Shown in pieces: positions 1 through 9,916 of a stretch of DNA of 32,702 bases. This DNA comes from Chara braunii (taxonomy: Eukaryota > Streptophyta > Charophyceae > Charales > Characeae). The stretch lies in the NCBI GenBank assembly GCA_003427395.1, contig BFEA01000068.1, forward strand, positions 956,958-989,659. The letters run 5' to 3'. Below the pieces are notes generated by a model that saw nothing but the letters and a program-made list of their open reading frames with translations, did no database searches and was not told where the DNA came from. Within the stretch, counting starts at the first letter, position 1. Each line of letters opens with the position of its first letter. The translations under genes and the position numbers were made by a program.

Positions 1-41
<41 letters not shown>

Positions 42-90
42 AGAATAACTAAAGAAGAAGAAGAAGAAGAAGAAGAAGAAGAAGAAGAAG
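1..90. repeat. GA then GAA microsatellites
   Basis: (GA)n runs over 1-38 and (GAA)n over about 48-90. Purine-only tract with no gene. Confidence 0.97.
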
Positions 91-111
91 AGGACGGGTC
101 GCCTGCCTCTC

Positions 112-245
112 CATGTCGTGGACGCGATGCCGAACCTGTGAGGACGCAATGTCGTGGCCGCGATGTAGTCGACGCGATGTCGTGGACGCGTTCGGAGCGA
201 TGCCGATGTCATCGGCGGGAACGCGATGCCGAAACGCGTTCGGGG
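112..245. repeat. Degenerate GACGCGATG minisatellite
   Basis: The words GTCGTGGACGCGATG and GACGCGATGTCGTGG recur imperfectly at roughly 30-nt intervals. Open frames across it are repeat artefacts. Confidence 0.6.
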
Positions 246-292
246 CAGCGGGAGGCAAAAGGCAACCTCCGAAAGTCGGCCCCCAGATCCCG

Positions 293-382
293 CCCGGTTC
301 GTTTGAAAAGGGCGGTCGATCTGGGCCGCCGATCTCTCAAGATCGGCGGCCCAGATCAGCCACCCTTTTCAAACAAATCGGG
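293..382. repeat. Foldback element with 43-bp arms
   Basis: The left arm 293-335 and right arm 340-382 are near-perfect reverse complements around a 4-nt loop (CTCA), with a core of GATCTGGGCCGCCGATCT. It is a compact foldback or MITE relic. The GC-rich stretch after it, to about 600, is rich in CCGGACC/GGTCCGG words but shows no gene. Confidence 0.75.
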
Positions 383-700
383 CAGGCCTACCGGACCGAT
401 TCAATTTTTTTTTTGGCGCGGACGATGTTTCTAGACCCCAATGTGCCCACCGTACCGATTGGACCCCAGTACCCTCCCCCAGCTCTAATGCGCTGGGGCC
501 GACCGGGGGGGAGCCGGGCTGGTGGACCGGCCGGTCCGACCGGAACGGTTCCGGCTTGAGGAGGGCCCCCCGGTTGGACCGGGGACCAACACTGAGCCAA
601 ACGGCGAAGGCTCCCGACATGTTTCAGCTGTGTCGCCGTCACAGCCATGATCAGGGGATAGATGATTCAGTGCAACCCGAACCAATGCATGCCTGAAACT

Positions 701-795
701 TCAAATCGGCCCTTCTCGAATCCTCAGATTTTGCAGATTTGGGGTCGCAGTGTGAGGGCATACTCACACTGTGACCCCAAATCCCGCCGATTTGA
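701..795. repeat. Nested inverted repeat (foldback)
   Basis: The outer arms TCAAATCGGC (701-710) and GCCGATTTGA (786-795) are perfect complements. The inner 21-bp arms 736-756 and 763-783 differ at one position and enclose a 6-nt loop. About 800-1270 then shows nothing recognisable apart from a 20-bp tandem duplication at about 1130-1169. Confidence 0.75.
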
Positions 796-1273
796 TGTTT
801 TGGGCATGGTTTTGGGTCGCACTGCTGTACCTTTTCAGATGGGACAAGGCCGTGGCCGTCTGGAGCAATGGCAATTTGGTACTTTGCTGTTCACACTGCG
901 CCATCCACAAATTGTGCAAGAACTTTCACGAACGAATTTTCACCAATTTTTGAAGACAATGCAAAAAAATAAATAGGGCATTTGCGCAATTTTGCAGTCA
1001 CCTCCAGACGTGGCCGCAAATTTTCCCTTGCCACGTGGCTGCACAGGCCGCTGACAAATGGTGGGCACACAAATGGTACATTTAGGTCTTTGGCAAATCT
1101 GTGTGACACCTCCTTTACATTTTTTTGGGAGAATTAAATTTGGGATTATAGAATTAAATTTGGGATTATAGGTCCCAGCGCCCTTGTTTACCTTCTTTGT
1201 TTTTTCTTTTTTTTGTCTGCATTTTGCTGCCTGTGATTTGTTGTTTCAACTGTGGCGCTCCATCAAACTACAG

Positions 1274-1358
1274 GTTTGCGGTTGATGCTGTGAAAACAAA
1301 GAAGTACCCTCGGGGTATCGACAAGGCCAAAGAGTTTGTCCATATCGTTGAGATTGTG
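1274..1358 (+). CDS. Exon of a P-type IIB Ca2+-ATPase (TM3 end, lumenal loop, start of TM4)
   Basis: This 85-nt exon encodes 28 residues (FAVDAVKTKK...KEFVHIVEIV) after one base that completes a codon from an upstream exon, so the intron before it is phase 2. It follows a TACAG acceptor and ends at a GTAAGT donor in phase 0. When its product is placed before that of the exon at 9861, the spacing from the FV pair to the PEGLP motif matches animal and plant plasma-membrane-type Ca2+ pumps exactly (16 residues). In that family this segment joins TM3 to TM4 and is poorly conserved, which limits recognition of this exon on its own. The family pumps Ca2+ out of the cytosol at the cost of ATP and is often calmodulin-regulated; neither the regulatory nor the catalytic parts are in this window. 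The upstream exon is not visible in the first 1273 nt. Confidence 0.85.
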
Positions 1359-1593
1359 GTAAGTGCAAGGAGATTGAGCGAGAGAACAAATTATGGGGGC
1401 GATGGATGAAAAGAAAAAAACAAAAAAAAGAGGTCTTGCGGCAGTTCCCAGTAGGATGAAAAATGTTTGACCGTCACTCCGCTGCTGTCGGTACCGGGGT
1501 GCTTTGGGTGCGCCACCAATCCCAAAAGAGGGCTGAGATGGTGCACTTAGCACAAAATCCTGACTGCATCTGGATTCAAACTTGGGTCTGTAT

Positions 1594-2049
1594 GGGGCTC
1601 GTTAGACACTCCTCGGGCGCGTAAAGTCCCCGAGGAATTGTTCATTCCACCTATCCTTGGGGATGCAGTCGGAAAAAAAATAATGAAAACACTCCGAAGG
1701 AAATTCCTTGGGCTCCGAGGATTCCCCAGCCATTCCTTCCTTTTGCCCAAGGGACCTCACGAGGTCTCTTGGGCAAAAGGAATCCGCGTTTCACGGATAG
1801 GAGAGGGCACATGGGTAGAGAGACGTTACAACCGAGAATCTGGATCGTGGCGGAACCCTATTGGCTGAAGGCCTCAAGCACATTTGATTTTTTTTCTTTT
1901 TCTTTTTTCTTTTCTGACATCGCTCGAAGGAAATGTCCTCGGGCGACGTCCCCGAGGACAGGTGGAACGAAGGGCCCAAATTTCCTTTTGGACCAAAAGG
2001 AATTTTTCCTTTTGCCCGAGGATTTCAATAGGAGTGTCTAATGAGCCCC
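1594..2049. mobile_element. TIR element of 456 bp with TAT target duplication
   Basis: The left end GGGGCTCGTTAGACACTCCT and the reverse complement of the right end match at 19 of 20 positions, and TAT flanks both ends (1591-1593 and 2050-2052). Internally there is a long hairpin around 1737-1784 (CTTTTGCCCAAGG...CTTGGGCAAAAG) and repeated CCTCGGG/CCCGAGG pairs. GGGC-type termini and a 3-bp duplication resemble PIF/Harbinger-type MITEs; that family label is inference. There is no coding capacity. Confidence 0.7.
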
Positions 2050-2051
2050 TA

Positions 2052-2185
2052 TATCAACAGTTCACGGGTGTACCGACTTAAATAGGCCCATTGGCAGGTC
2101 TCTTTTTTTTTTCTTTTTTCTTTTTTTTCCTAAGAAAAACGAGCCCCTGTATTTTCTCGGGGGAACCAGTCCACAGTTCAGGGGT
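2052..2185. repeat. Pair of short direct repeats near the TIR element
   Basis: AGTTCACGGGTGTACC around 2058 and AGTTCAGGGGTGTACC around 2175 are near copies, each preceded by a GAGCCCCT word. The second probably marks another decayed end of the element at 1594-2049. Confidence 0.45.
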
Positions 2186-2440
2186 GTACCAACTGAGGTC
2201 AATATGACATCTCCTGTTTTTTTTGTTTTTTTTTTTTGAAGTCCAGGGTGTTGTAGAGGTAGGTATCTGGACCCACGACAGGTACCTACCTATCTACAGT
2301 CAGCAACTAATTTATGGGACACAGACCATCCTATCTTGGAGGATCCCCTTCAGACAGCCCCTACAGCAGGTTCCCCAACGATTGCCTCCACCAGAGTCTG
2401 TCTAATAACACCCCTCCTAGGCTCCTACCGGGATCCCTTG

Positions 2441-3483
2441 AACCACCAGTACTTGGCCCAGCTAATACAGCTATTGAAGCCGAGCCTGAATGTGGCCTGC
2501 GTGCCGATTTTTGCCGAGCCTGCAGTGAATGGGGAAAAATACGGGACATTTGTTGCTTCAAGCAGGTGCCGCCCCTTATGCTGGACCTGCTGCCAGCAGA
2601 TGGAACGTAAACAGGCCGTCGGTTTCTTGTTTCCACTCAGGTGGCACCCGAAGCCTCACCAGGAGTGCAGCCAGTGCGAAAGATCTTCTTCTTCCAAAAA
2701 AAAAAAAAAAAAAAAACGGGTGAAAAGGGAAACCAAGCTATGCACTCACATGACGCGTTTTACATCTAGATACATTTGGGAGAGTGTGAACGTTACACTG
2801 CCAGGCACTCAATGCTCCCCGTGTCCCATGGGGAGTCAGATCACGAAGTGCCAACGATCTTCTTCAGAAAAAGCGGAAAAAAAAAAAAAAGGTGAAAAGG
2901 GAAACCAAGCTATGCACTCAGGTGTCGCGTTTTACATCCAGATACATTTGGGAGAGTGTGAATGCTCCCCGTGTCCAACAGGGAGTCAGATCACGAAGTG
3001 CCAACGATCTTCTTCAGAAAAAGCAAAAAAAAAAAAAAAGGNCCAACAGGGAGTCAGATCACGAAGTGCCAACGATCTTCTTCAGAAAAAGCAAAAAAAA
3101 AAAAAAAGGTGAAAAGGGAAACCAAGCTATGCACTCACGTGTCGCGTTTTACGTCCAGATACATTTGGGAGAGTGAGGACCTTACACTGCCTGGCATTCA
3201 ATGCTCCCCATGTCCAACGGGAAGTCTGACCACGAGGTGCCCACGATCTGTTTCGTTTTTTTTTTTTCTCCTTTTCGTTTCTGTTTTTTCCCTCGTTGAT
3301 TTCAGTGTCCGTGCGTTTCCACATAGCACACCACCAGGACATCGTGCAGTCCTTTTGCCCCGTTTCCATGGGGCCACCAGCTCCCTCCCCCATTGCCATG
3401 CCAAGCCTTAGCCGAAGCGCGGGAAACGCGTAGTGTTAACGCTAAGGGCCCGCGGCCGATGTATGGGCCAAGTACTGGTGGTT
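2441..3483. mobile_element. 1-kb element bounded by AACCACCAGTAC inverted repeats
   Basis: The 20-nt AACCACCAGTACTTGGCCCA at 2441-2460 is exactly reverse-complemented at 3464-3483. The same terminus occurs in the two MITEs at 12830 and 13808, so this may be a long member of that family, or two solo ends around unrelated repeats. The interior carries the tandem poly-A units and no recognisable protein. A related pair of words flanks it directly (CCCCTACAGCAGGTTCCCC near 2358 and CCCCTACTGTAGGTTCCCC near 3493). Confidence 0.5.
2690..3255. repeat. Tandem units each ending in an A tract
   Basis: Units starting GGTGAAAAGGGAAACCAAGC occur near 2718, 2891 and 3108. Each ends with a CGATCTTCTTCAGAAAAAGC-like word followed by 12-20 A. 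The last unit ends at a T tract instead. Some of the copy number is doubtful because of the N at 3042. The long open frames here are repeat artefacts. Confidence 0.85.
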
Positions 3484-3689
3484 TAAGAGAATCCCCTACT
3501 GTAGGTTCCCCTACATATAGTCTCCAGCAGAGCTGGTCCCAAGCCAACCCTCCCCCCAAACGGGACCCCATCCCACCTAAGGTCCTTGCCCCCCCAAAGC
3601 AGAGCCTAAGGTAACCAACACACATGAGCATTCTAACCACAAACCCCTATCTGCATCCCCATTAGACCGCTAACTGTATCAGGCAAACC

Positions 3690-3915
3690 CCTCTTAGGCC
3701 AGGACGCCACATACAACACCATGGACAATCCTTTGGGTGGTGGTTGCGCAGGCAGTGTCTGTAATAGCTTACCATGCATACGTCACCCCAAGGGGTGTGT
3801 GTCCAGCCGTGCATCATTCTAACGCCCTGCCGGTGTCCATGCATGAGGCTGCGGATTTGAACCTGCAACCTCATACAAAAATGCGCATTTCCAACCGGTG
3901 CTCTAACCACTCAGC
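3690..3915 (-). mobile_element. tRNA-derived SINE
   Basis: Read on the minus strand from 3915, the sequence begins GCTGAGTGGTTAGAGC, a good RNA polymerase III A box in a D-arm setting. About 40 nt later comes GGTTCAAATCC (3853-3863), a canonical B box. There is no closed acceptor stem and the T stem pairs poorly, so it is a tRNA-derived SINE head and not a tRNA gene. The body runs to lower coordinates; its 3' end, near 3690, is a guess. Its 5' end abuts the poly-A tail of the LINE upstream on the same strand. A short copy of part of it (CATACAAAAACGCGCATTTC) lies near 3972. Confidence 0.7.
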
Positions 3916-4200
3916 TTTTTTTTTCTTTTTCTTTTTTTTTTAAATTTAAACCCATGATGTCAGATATGACCACATACAAAAACGCGCATTTCCATACGTC
4001 ACCCTGACTCGCTAGGGGCTCCATTTGATTGGTGGGGAGCTGCACCTCTGCTGGAAAACGGGTCCAGCGTCCCATTGAATAGCAATGAAAGGTAAGGGTA
4101 CAACTCATGCTGGGAACCGGTCCCAACGTCCCTTCTGATCCGTGGATACTGAGTGTAAAGTGGTAAAGTCCCGAATCTTGTGCCTCTTCACCCTGACCAG

Positions 4201-4616
4201 GGCGCCAGATATACGTGACCACCTAGCACTTTAACCTGCTCATTTGACTGAGAATCTGAAAATCTGAACAAGCTCTTCAAAGGCAAAAAACGCTACTTAT
4301 CCTAAAGGTCATTCAAGCGCATACCATGACCTGGGAACCAAGCACAACCCTGATGGGGGGAAAGGATCAGGGAAATCCGACAGAGACCTTAAGGGTATAG
4401 TGGGATCAGGCGCGAGATATACATGACCACCTAGCACTTAAACCTACTCATTTGACTGAGAATCTGAAAATCTGAGCAAACTCTTCAAAGGCAAAAAACA
4501 CTACTTATCCTGAAGGTCATTCAAGTGCATACCATGACCTGGGAACCAAGCACAGCCCTGATGGGGGGAAAGGATCGGGGAAATCCGACAGAGGCCTTAA
4601 GGGTATAGTGGGATCA
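4201..4616. repeat. Tandem duplication of 208 bp in the LINE 3' region
   Basis: Units 4201-4408 and 4409-4616 match closely. The second contains the end of the LINE reading frame, so the duplication copied the ORF end together with adjacent 3' untranslated sequence. Confidence 0.92.
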
Positions 4617-6585
4617 ATATTGCTCCAATCATTGAAGAGCAAGCGGTAATTTCTTGGAATCTCATCCTGAACATTCCCTTGTTTTCCTTCCCATTTCACC
4701 TGCCCCAACCTCCCTCCTTGGTCCCCTCCAAGCCAGCTCTGATTGCATGTTTTAAATTTTAATATGTTGCAGAATTTCCTTTTCTAATGAAAGAAAATTG
4801 TAGTTTTTCCTTTAGGGTCTCCCATCTGGTAGTAATCTCTTATTGATTATGTGAATTCAGGACCATCTAGACGAGCGCCTTCCATTTCATAAGTACACCT
4901 TAGTGTCCATATTGCCCAAATGACCGCTCTCCTTCCGATTGTAAATAAATTTGATGTGAAAACATCCTCCTGGATCGGGTTTCAGGACTCCAGGAGAAGA
5001 GCTTTCCAGTTCCAGGGGCAGGGGAGGGATGTTCCTACATGATTCCAAATCCTGTCGCACCAACGCATTAGCCAAACTGATCCTGGGCATTGCAAAAAAA
5101 TGTGCTCTAGTGTTTCCGGAATTAGTTTGGAAGGGAAGGCTGATTTGCAGAACTTGCACCAAGGTAGGATTATTCCTTTTTGTTCTAGCGAGGTTCTGTC
5201 AATAATCCAATCATTTGTGGGAAAGCAACGATGAGCGATTTGTCATTGCAACGATGTCACCTTAGCAGGTCTAGATTTAATAGAATGGAACCACTTGATT
5301 GATCGCAACTCCTCTTTGCTTACATTTAGATGTCTCATTCATCGGTCTTCTATTTTATCATTTATATTTACCTTAGGACGAAGCATCCGGTAAGTAGACT
5401 TAACTGACAGCGTGTGAAGTGCCCTAGTATGGGAGCGCCCTACGGCAGACAATGTAGACCAGGTCCAACATACCGGGTCTAGAGGAAGGTGGGAAATGGG
5501 TGTGTCTGGTTTATATGCAATCCATTTTACCTTAATCATTAGGACCGTAATCCTGAATAGCTTGTCCATCTTGAACCACCCCATGTGCTCCTGTGACCTA
5601 GTCTTGAGGAATCCATCCTCCCCCAAATCAAAAATAGTCATAAAAACGTCCCCTATGTTGCGGACTTCAATTATATTCTCTACTAGGCTAAGCCCTTGTT
5701 GATCAATGATGGACACTCAATCATTGGGGGTAAGATTAGGCCCCTTCCTAAAGATTCTGACCCATTCCAAGGGAATTACGTCGATTATTTGTTTCAGGGC
5801 TTCTTTCTGATGGTGACAGTATCTTAATCCTTCATGGAGGATCGAAGGGTCGATCCAGTCTCTGTCCTCAATGCTCCAGATGTCCTTGATGCGTATGATT
5901 CCTTTCCTAATCCACCCTTTCCAAGGCGAGTCTGTATAGTTGAGAGTATAACCTTGGGAGTCCCTGATGAATGTGTTGTTGAATAATGGTTGTTGACACA
6001 CTTCTTCCCATATCTCAGATGCTATTTTATCCGGGAGAGGTAACTTCCTCCATGTTTTTAACAAATCAATCTAAAAAGGGTCCCTAACAAGATCCCTCCT
6101 GGCAGCTTGGTGGTCAGAGAGTTCCAGGTGTTGAGGTTCTGCTGAAGTGCCCCTTGGGAGCGACCAGAATCGATTCTCCAACCACATGAGGGGGTCCACC
6201 TCCTCTGAGGTGGGTGGGGCTAGTCTTATGATTTGCTCACATGCGAGTTTATTCCAAGGGGTCTGGGGGTTGAATAGGAGGCGTTTTAGACATTGAATAG
6301 AACGAGTCATAGCCTGGGTGGTGTGATCAATGATGCCAAGGCCACCTTTAGATTTGGGTTGGATTATAAATAGCCATGCCACGCTATTAATGGCATTTTC
6401 ACATCATGATTACCTCGACAAAGAAAAAATGCTAATTGTCTTTGGAAGACCTTAATGGTTGCTTTATCCAAAGCCCAAATTGCTGATTTATACCAAATAG
6501 AGGTCAGCACAACGTTGTTAATAGCTAACGTTCTGTCCAACAGCGAGGTGTGTTTGTCATCAACTTGGTGTTCCTTTTCTCTTCC
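4517..6585 (-). pseudogene. LINE ORF2 C-terminal remnant with zinc knuckle
   Basis: From 6585 the frame encodes LLDRTLAINNVVLTSIWY..., then, after a frameshift near 6405, VAWLFIIQPKSKGGLGIID. Both are typical of the region after the RT thumb in plant L1 elements. One frame then runs to a stop at 4517 and is broken only by nonsense codons, for example at 6071, 5717 and 5339 and near 5230. Around 5155-5080 it encodes CKFC...ETLEHIFLQC, the CxxC..H..C knuckle of the zf-RVT domain. In life this protein would reverse-transcribe LINE RNA at a nicked target; this copy cannot. Several stops are TGA where Arg or Trp is likely, as expected from C-to-T decay. Confidence 0.85.
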
Positions 6586-6589
6586 AGTT

Positions 6590-7100
6590 TTTTTTTTAAA
6601 TAATTTAGCAGAGTTCGAGTGCCGAATCGTGGTCGTATTTGCATTGTTTGGTGATTTTTTATTTTTGTTTTTAAGAAAAAAAATAGTATATCATATCATC
6701 ACAGGCTGGGAAACAGGCCCAACGTCCCTCACATCAATAACCATGGCCCGCAGGGATGAGTTAGGCTTTCCGGCCTGGATTAACCTCACTGCGGCTGAGC
6801 ACCCGTCAGCCTGCAACGCCACTCCCTAATTAACCCTAATTAAATCTAATTAACATCATACCCTAATTAATACTAATTAACATCGCCAACCCTAACACTA
6901 AAACACAAACCAACTGAAACCACCAAACGAAAAATGCAACCGGAAATCTACACCCTAACCCTAAACACTCAAAAAGACCAACAGAAATAATCAACTGACA
7001 AATGAACCCTAGCTAACTCACAGGCAAAGAAACAAAAAGCAAATACCCACTTCACATACCAACGTGACCTAATTAACTCTCATGATAATCTTTACAAGAC
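6590..7100. other. Poly-T start and AT-rich CTAATTAA repeat region
   Basis: A T-rich run (6588-6690) is followed by a GGCTGGGAAACAGGCCCAACGT word like those after T tracts near 4070, 10585 and 14020. This suggests minus-strand retroelement 3' ends of one family. CTAATTAA words are then repeated (6826-6885). No gene is seen. Confidence 0.5.
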
Positions 7101-7840
7101 TTAGTGAAAAAACCATGTAAGGATGAAGAGTTCGCAAGCTACACCACACCCGAAGTAGGAGCATCAGCAACGCAAAGCGACGCTGATTGCAGCTTAATGC
7201 CTATTGTCAACGACGGTGGGCGATATCGGTCACAACTAAGCTCTAGTGTCGCTCTTCCAAAAGCCGACGCTCTTCGATGCACACACGTCTCTCATCTCCC
7301 CGTGAGTCTTCAACTTCTGACTCCGTATCAAAGCCAGAGGAACAGTTACTGTACCTGACAGGTTTCACATACTGGTATGCGCGACGCCCAGATCCCGCCC
7401 TTCGGACGACCACTCATCTCCTCCATCCTCCCGTATTCTCTCCAAGAATGCCAGCATATATCGACTGGGACCAGGATATGGCAAAAACATTTTAGTGCTT
7501 CCTCAAGGCAGTCCCCACCCTGTGCCCAAGCGACTCTTCTCCCCCATCGCCTCCACCACCCCAACCCTAGGTTTTGGCACCACACAACACTGATTGCAGC
7601 TGCATGAATGCGATCCCCCACAGCCCAAGCGCTTGCTCTGGTGAAAAAATTCAGAGGCGCTAGCGTTAACGCTAACGCTCACTGTTTGTTTGTTTGGTGG
7701 TTTTTTAGATGCTGTTGGCTTTGCATACGGATTGTTGAGAATGATTGATTAATATATAGGCTATCAGAGGGGCCAACAGGGTCGCTTTGTTTAACCAAAA
7801 AGCGAGAAGAAACAAATTCCAAAAATTCATTTTTTTTCTA
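7101..7840. other. Intergenic or intronic stretch without recognised features
   Basis: No coding region is recognised. A short palindromic cluster GCTAGCGTTAACGCTAACGC occurs near 7659-7679; related GTTAACGCTAA words recur near 3435 and GCGTTAGC words near 12655. Confidence 0.5.
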
Positions 7841-8133
7841 GGCTACCAGCCGGGCCGCCCGGGTCCCGTGTGGCCAGCCCGTGCAGGGACCAAGGAAGAT
7901 CCCAACAAAAAAAAAAAAAAAATCCAAAAAATCTACAAAAAGTGAAAAAAACTATGTTATGCAGAAAAATAAACTGAACAATTTTTGTCCCAGGGTTATA
8001 TCAAAATTCTTCACCAAATTAAAAAAAAAATATATATATATATATATATTTATTTAAATTATTTTAATATTTTTATCATTTTTATTTTTTTTTGGCCCAG
8101 CCGGGCAAGTGACCCCGGGCCACTCTGGTAGCC
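7841..8133. mobile_element. Possible 293-bp MITE with GGCTACCAG ends
   Basis: GGCTACCAG at 7841 is exactly inverted at 8125-8133, followed inward on both sides by GC-rich CCGGG sequence around an AT-rich interior. No target duplication is visible. The internal stretch ACTATGTTATGCAGAAAAAT is repeated near 17428, so pieces of this element are dispersed. Confidence 0.45.
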
Positions 8134-8279
8134 AGCTTGCTATACAATAGTGCGTGGATTCGAGACCACTCCAGTCCAAGCTTTGCTTGGCCGGAGGTTC
8201 TTGCTCAGCTTGAGAACTATGGTAAATGTTCTCTGGAACGCTGGATCCCGTTTCCAGCATATAATGAATCATGGCACCC

Positions 8280-8816
8280 GCAGACCCGGACCCAGACATG
8301 TCTGGACCAAGGCCCAAACATTTGCGTGGACTGGTCCAGATGTCTGGTAATCCTGACAGGCGCCGGACAACCGGACAGGACCGGACCCGATACACCTGAC
8401 ACAAAAAATGTCCGGAGCGAAGAAAAAAAAAAAAAAAAAAAAACCATTAGTAATAAGCAGTACTAACTACAACTTACTGTCTTTCACTATATTGACAATT
8501 TGGCAGCTTGCCATCTACATAGAGTCAATACAGTCACAAACATTCACAGACATTCACAAAGGCTCACACAACACTAGAAAGTTCACAACACGGGAAAGTC
8601 GAAACCAGTTCCCAACAGACCAATCCCAAGTCACTTCATAAAAGAGTACGGAAATCAGAAAGAAACAGAACTTGACCTATGAAGGTAGACTTCTCTGTAA
8701 TTCATATTCATATGAAAATTGAAAATTTAAACTGTCAAGTTATTCAGATTTGCGGAAGAACAGATCTGAGATCTCGTAAGGACCATATCTAAGATGGGAT
8801 GTAAAATCAAACCAAA

Positions 8817-8872
<56 letters not shown>

Positions 8873-9762
8873 GCTCGATGTTTTGTGGCGCTTTGGAGCC
8901 AGCGCTTCATTTTCGGAATCAGACTCATCCTCATCCGAAGAACTACCACCATTGTACAACAACAGAGGGAGCTGTAACAGTTCGAGGCCTCTGGCCGCGT
9001 CTGGTAGGCCCTGAAACGGCCAAAAAATACCAGGGGGCCAGGGGCATTTTTGGGGGGCAGCCCAGGACCTAAAAAGTGGCCTAGGGACCCACAGGAAAAA
9101 AATCAAAATTTTCAAAATTGGGCCCAATCTGGATCTGTGTACACCGAACATGTCTGGAGATATTCCAAACGTCCGAACATATTCGGGTGTTCGGCCAAAC
9201 ACCTCCTGAACGTGTTCCGTCGAACATATTTTTTTTAATGACTATAAAGAAAACAAAATTTTTATTTTTTTTTAGGTTTTTTATTACTGTGTTGATTTAC
9301 GATCTCTAGTTATAATATAGAAAGGTACCATACTGATTATATTAATTTAATTTAAGACTATTTATTTATTAATTAATGAATGACTACTATTTTTTTCTTC
9401 TATCTTTGTACTTTTATCTACAAACAATAATAAATTCATTCATATTTTTTTTAATTCTCATATTAAAAAAATGATATTTCTTCATATTATATTCTACGAG
9501 TTTGGTTACAAATTTGTACATACCTCCGAGGCAAATTTTGTTTGTATTATTATTTTACATAACATTTTTTTTTAAATATTTTATGTTCACGTTTCGAGGG
9601 TTTTGATGCTCGTTCGCATTTGGTCGCTAACGTTCGGGTTCGGTCACCGAACGCGAACACGATGCTACATAGATTTGTACCTACCGGACCAGACACAGGA
9701 CCCATAGCCAGACAACCGGACCGTCTGGATTCCGGTCTAGACGTCCTGCTAGTTGCCATGTA

Positions 9763-9797
<35 letters not shown>

Positions 9798-9850
9798 CTG
9801 GAATGAGCCGACTTGTGTTCTTTTTTTTCCTGTTTTTTGGCATAAACTGT
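8280..9850. other. Repeat debris with TCCGGAC-type words and AT-rich DNA
   Basis: Words such as GTCTGGAC, CCGGACAACCGGAC and ACGTCC cluster at 8280-8410, 9130-9230 and 9640-9745, with AT-rich sequence at 9230-9570. The same vocabulary recurs at 17150-17400, suggesting scattered parts of one transposon family. No coding region is recognised. Confidence 0.45.
8820..8870. repeat. CT microsatellite
   Basis: Uninterrupted (TC)n. Confidence 0.97.
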
Positions 9851-9860
9851 CCTTTTGCAG

Positions 9861-9916
9861 GTGGCAATTGTTGTCGTGTCCATTCCAGAGGGTCTGCCTT
9901 TAGCCGTGACATTGAC
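9861..9916 (+). CDS. Exon of a P-type IIB Ca2+-ATPase (TM4 with PEGLP)
   Basis: This 56-nt exon lies between a textbook acceptor (CCTTTTGCAG) and donor (GTAAGTGC). It encodes VAIVVVSIPEGLPLAVTL plus two bases of the next codon, so the following intron is phase 2. IPEGLPLAVT is the diagnostic fourth transmembrane helix of P2-type ATPases; in the family its glutamate is a ligand of the transported Ca2+ and the prolines unwind the helix. The surrounding residues match plasma-membrane/auto-inhibited Ca2+-ATPases (P2B) better than SERCA (P2A), and the next exon (LAYSMRKMMKDKAL) supports P2B. The serine before IPEGLP replaces the usual alanine. The exon is tiny and sits between two introns of more than 7 kb, and no retroposed signature is present, so it is read as part of a living gene. 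Confidence 0.95.

Larger units (their letters stand above)
3917..6585 (-). mobile_element. 5'-truncated LINE (L1-like)
   Basis: The minus strand carries the region downstream of an L1-type reverse transcriptase, a zinc-knuckle segment, a 3' tail with a 208-bp tandem duplication and an A-rich end (T tracts at 3917-3944 on the plus strand). The 5' end near 6585 meets another T tract, so the catalytic RT core is missing. Truncation at the 5' end plus an A tail is the usual outcome of target-primed reverse transcription. Assignment of the tail to this element is inferred from its position. Confidence 0.75.
1359..9860 (+). other. Giant intron (8502 nt) of the Ca2+-ATPase gene
   Basis: The GTAAGT donor at 1359 and the CCTTTTGCAG acceptor ending at 9860 bound a phase-0 intron. 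The intron is inferred because the protein reads continuously across it with no residue missing relative to the family. It contains the TIR elements, SINE, LINE and microsatellites listed separately. Confidence 0.85.

Noticed and set aside
113-559. 148-codon open frame near the start
   Set aside because: It covers the GACGCGATG minisatellite and a foldback; no domain or codon signal.
2336-3112. 258-codon open frame
   Set aside because: It runs through tandem units with poly-A (poly-Lys) and an N; the peptide repeats follow the DNA repeats and match no domain.
6945-6970. CCCTAACCCTAAA telomere-like run
   Set aside because: Only about two units in an AT-rich stretch full of CCTAA words; too short for an interstitial telomere.
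8129-8167. TAGCCAGCTTG and GGATTCGAGACC as pol III A and B boxes
   Set aside because: The B box is fair but the A box is imperfect and overlaps the end of the 7841-8133 element; not enough for a SINE or tRNA call.
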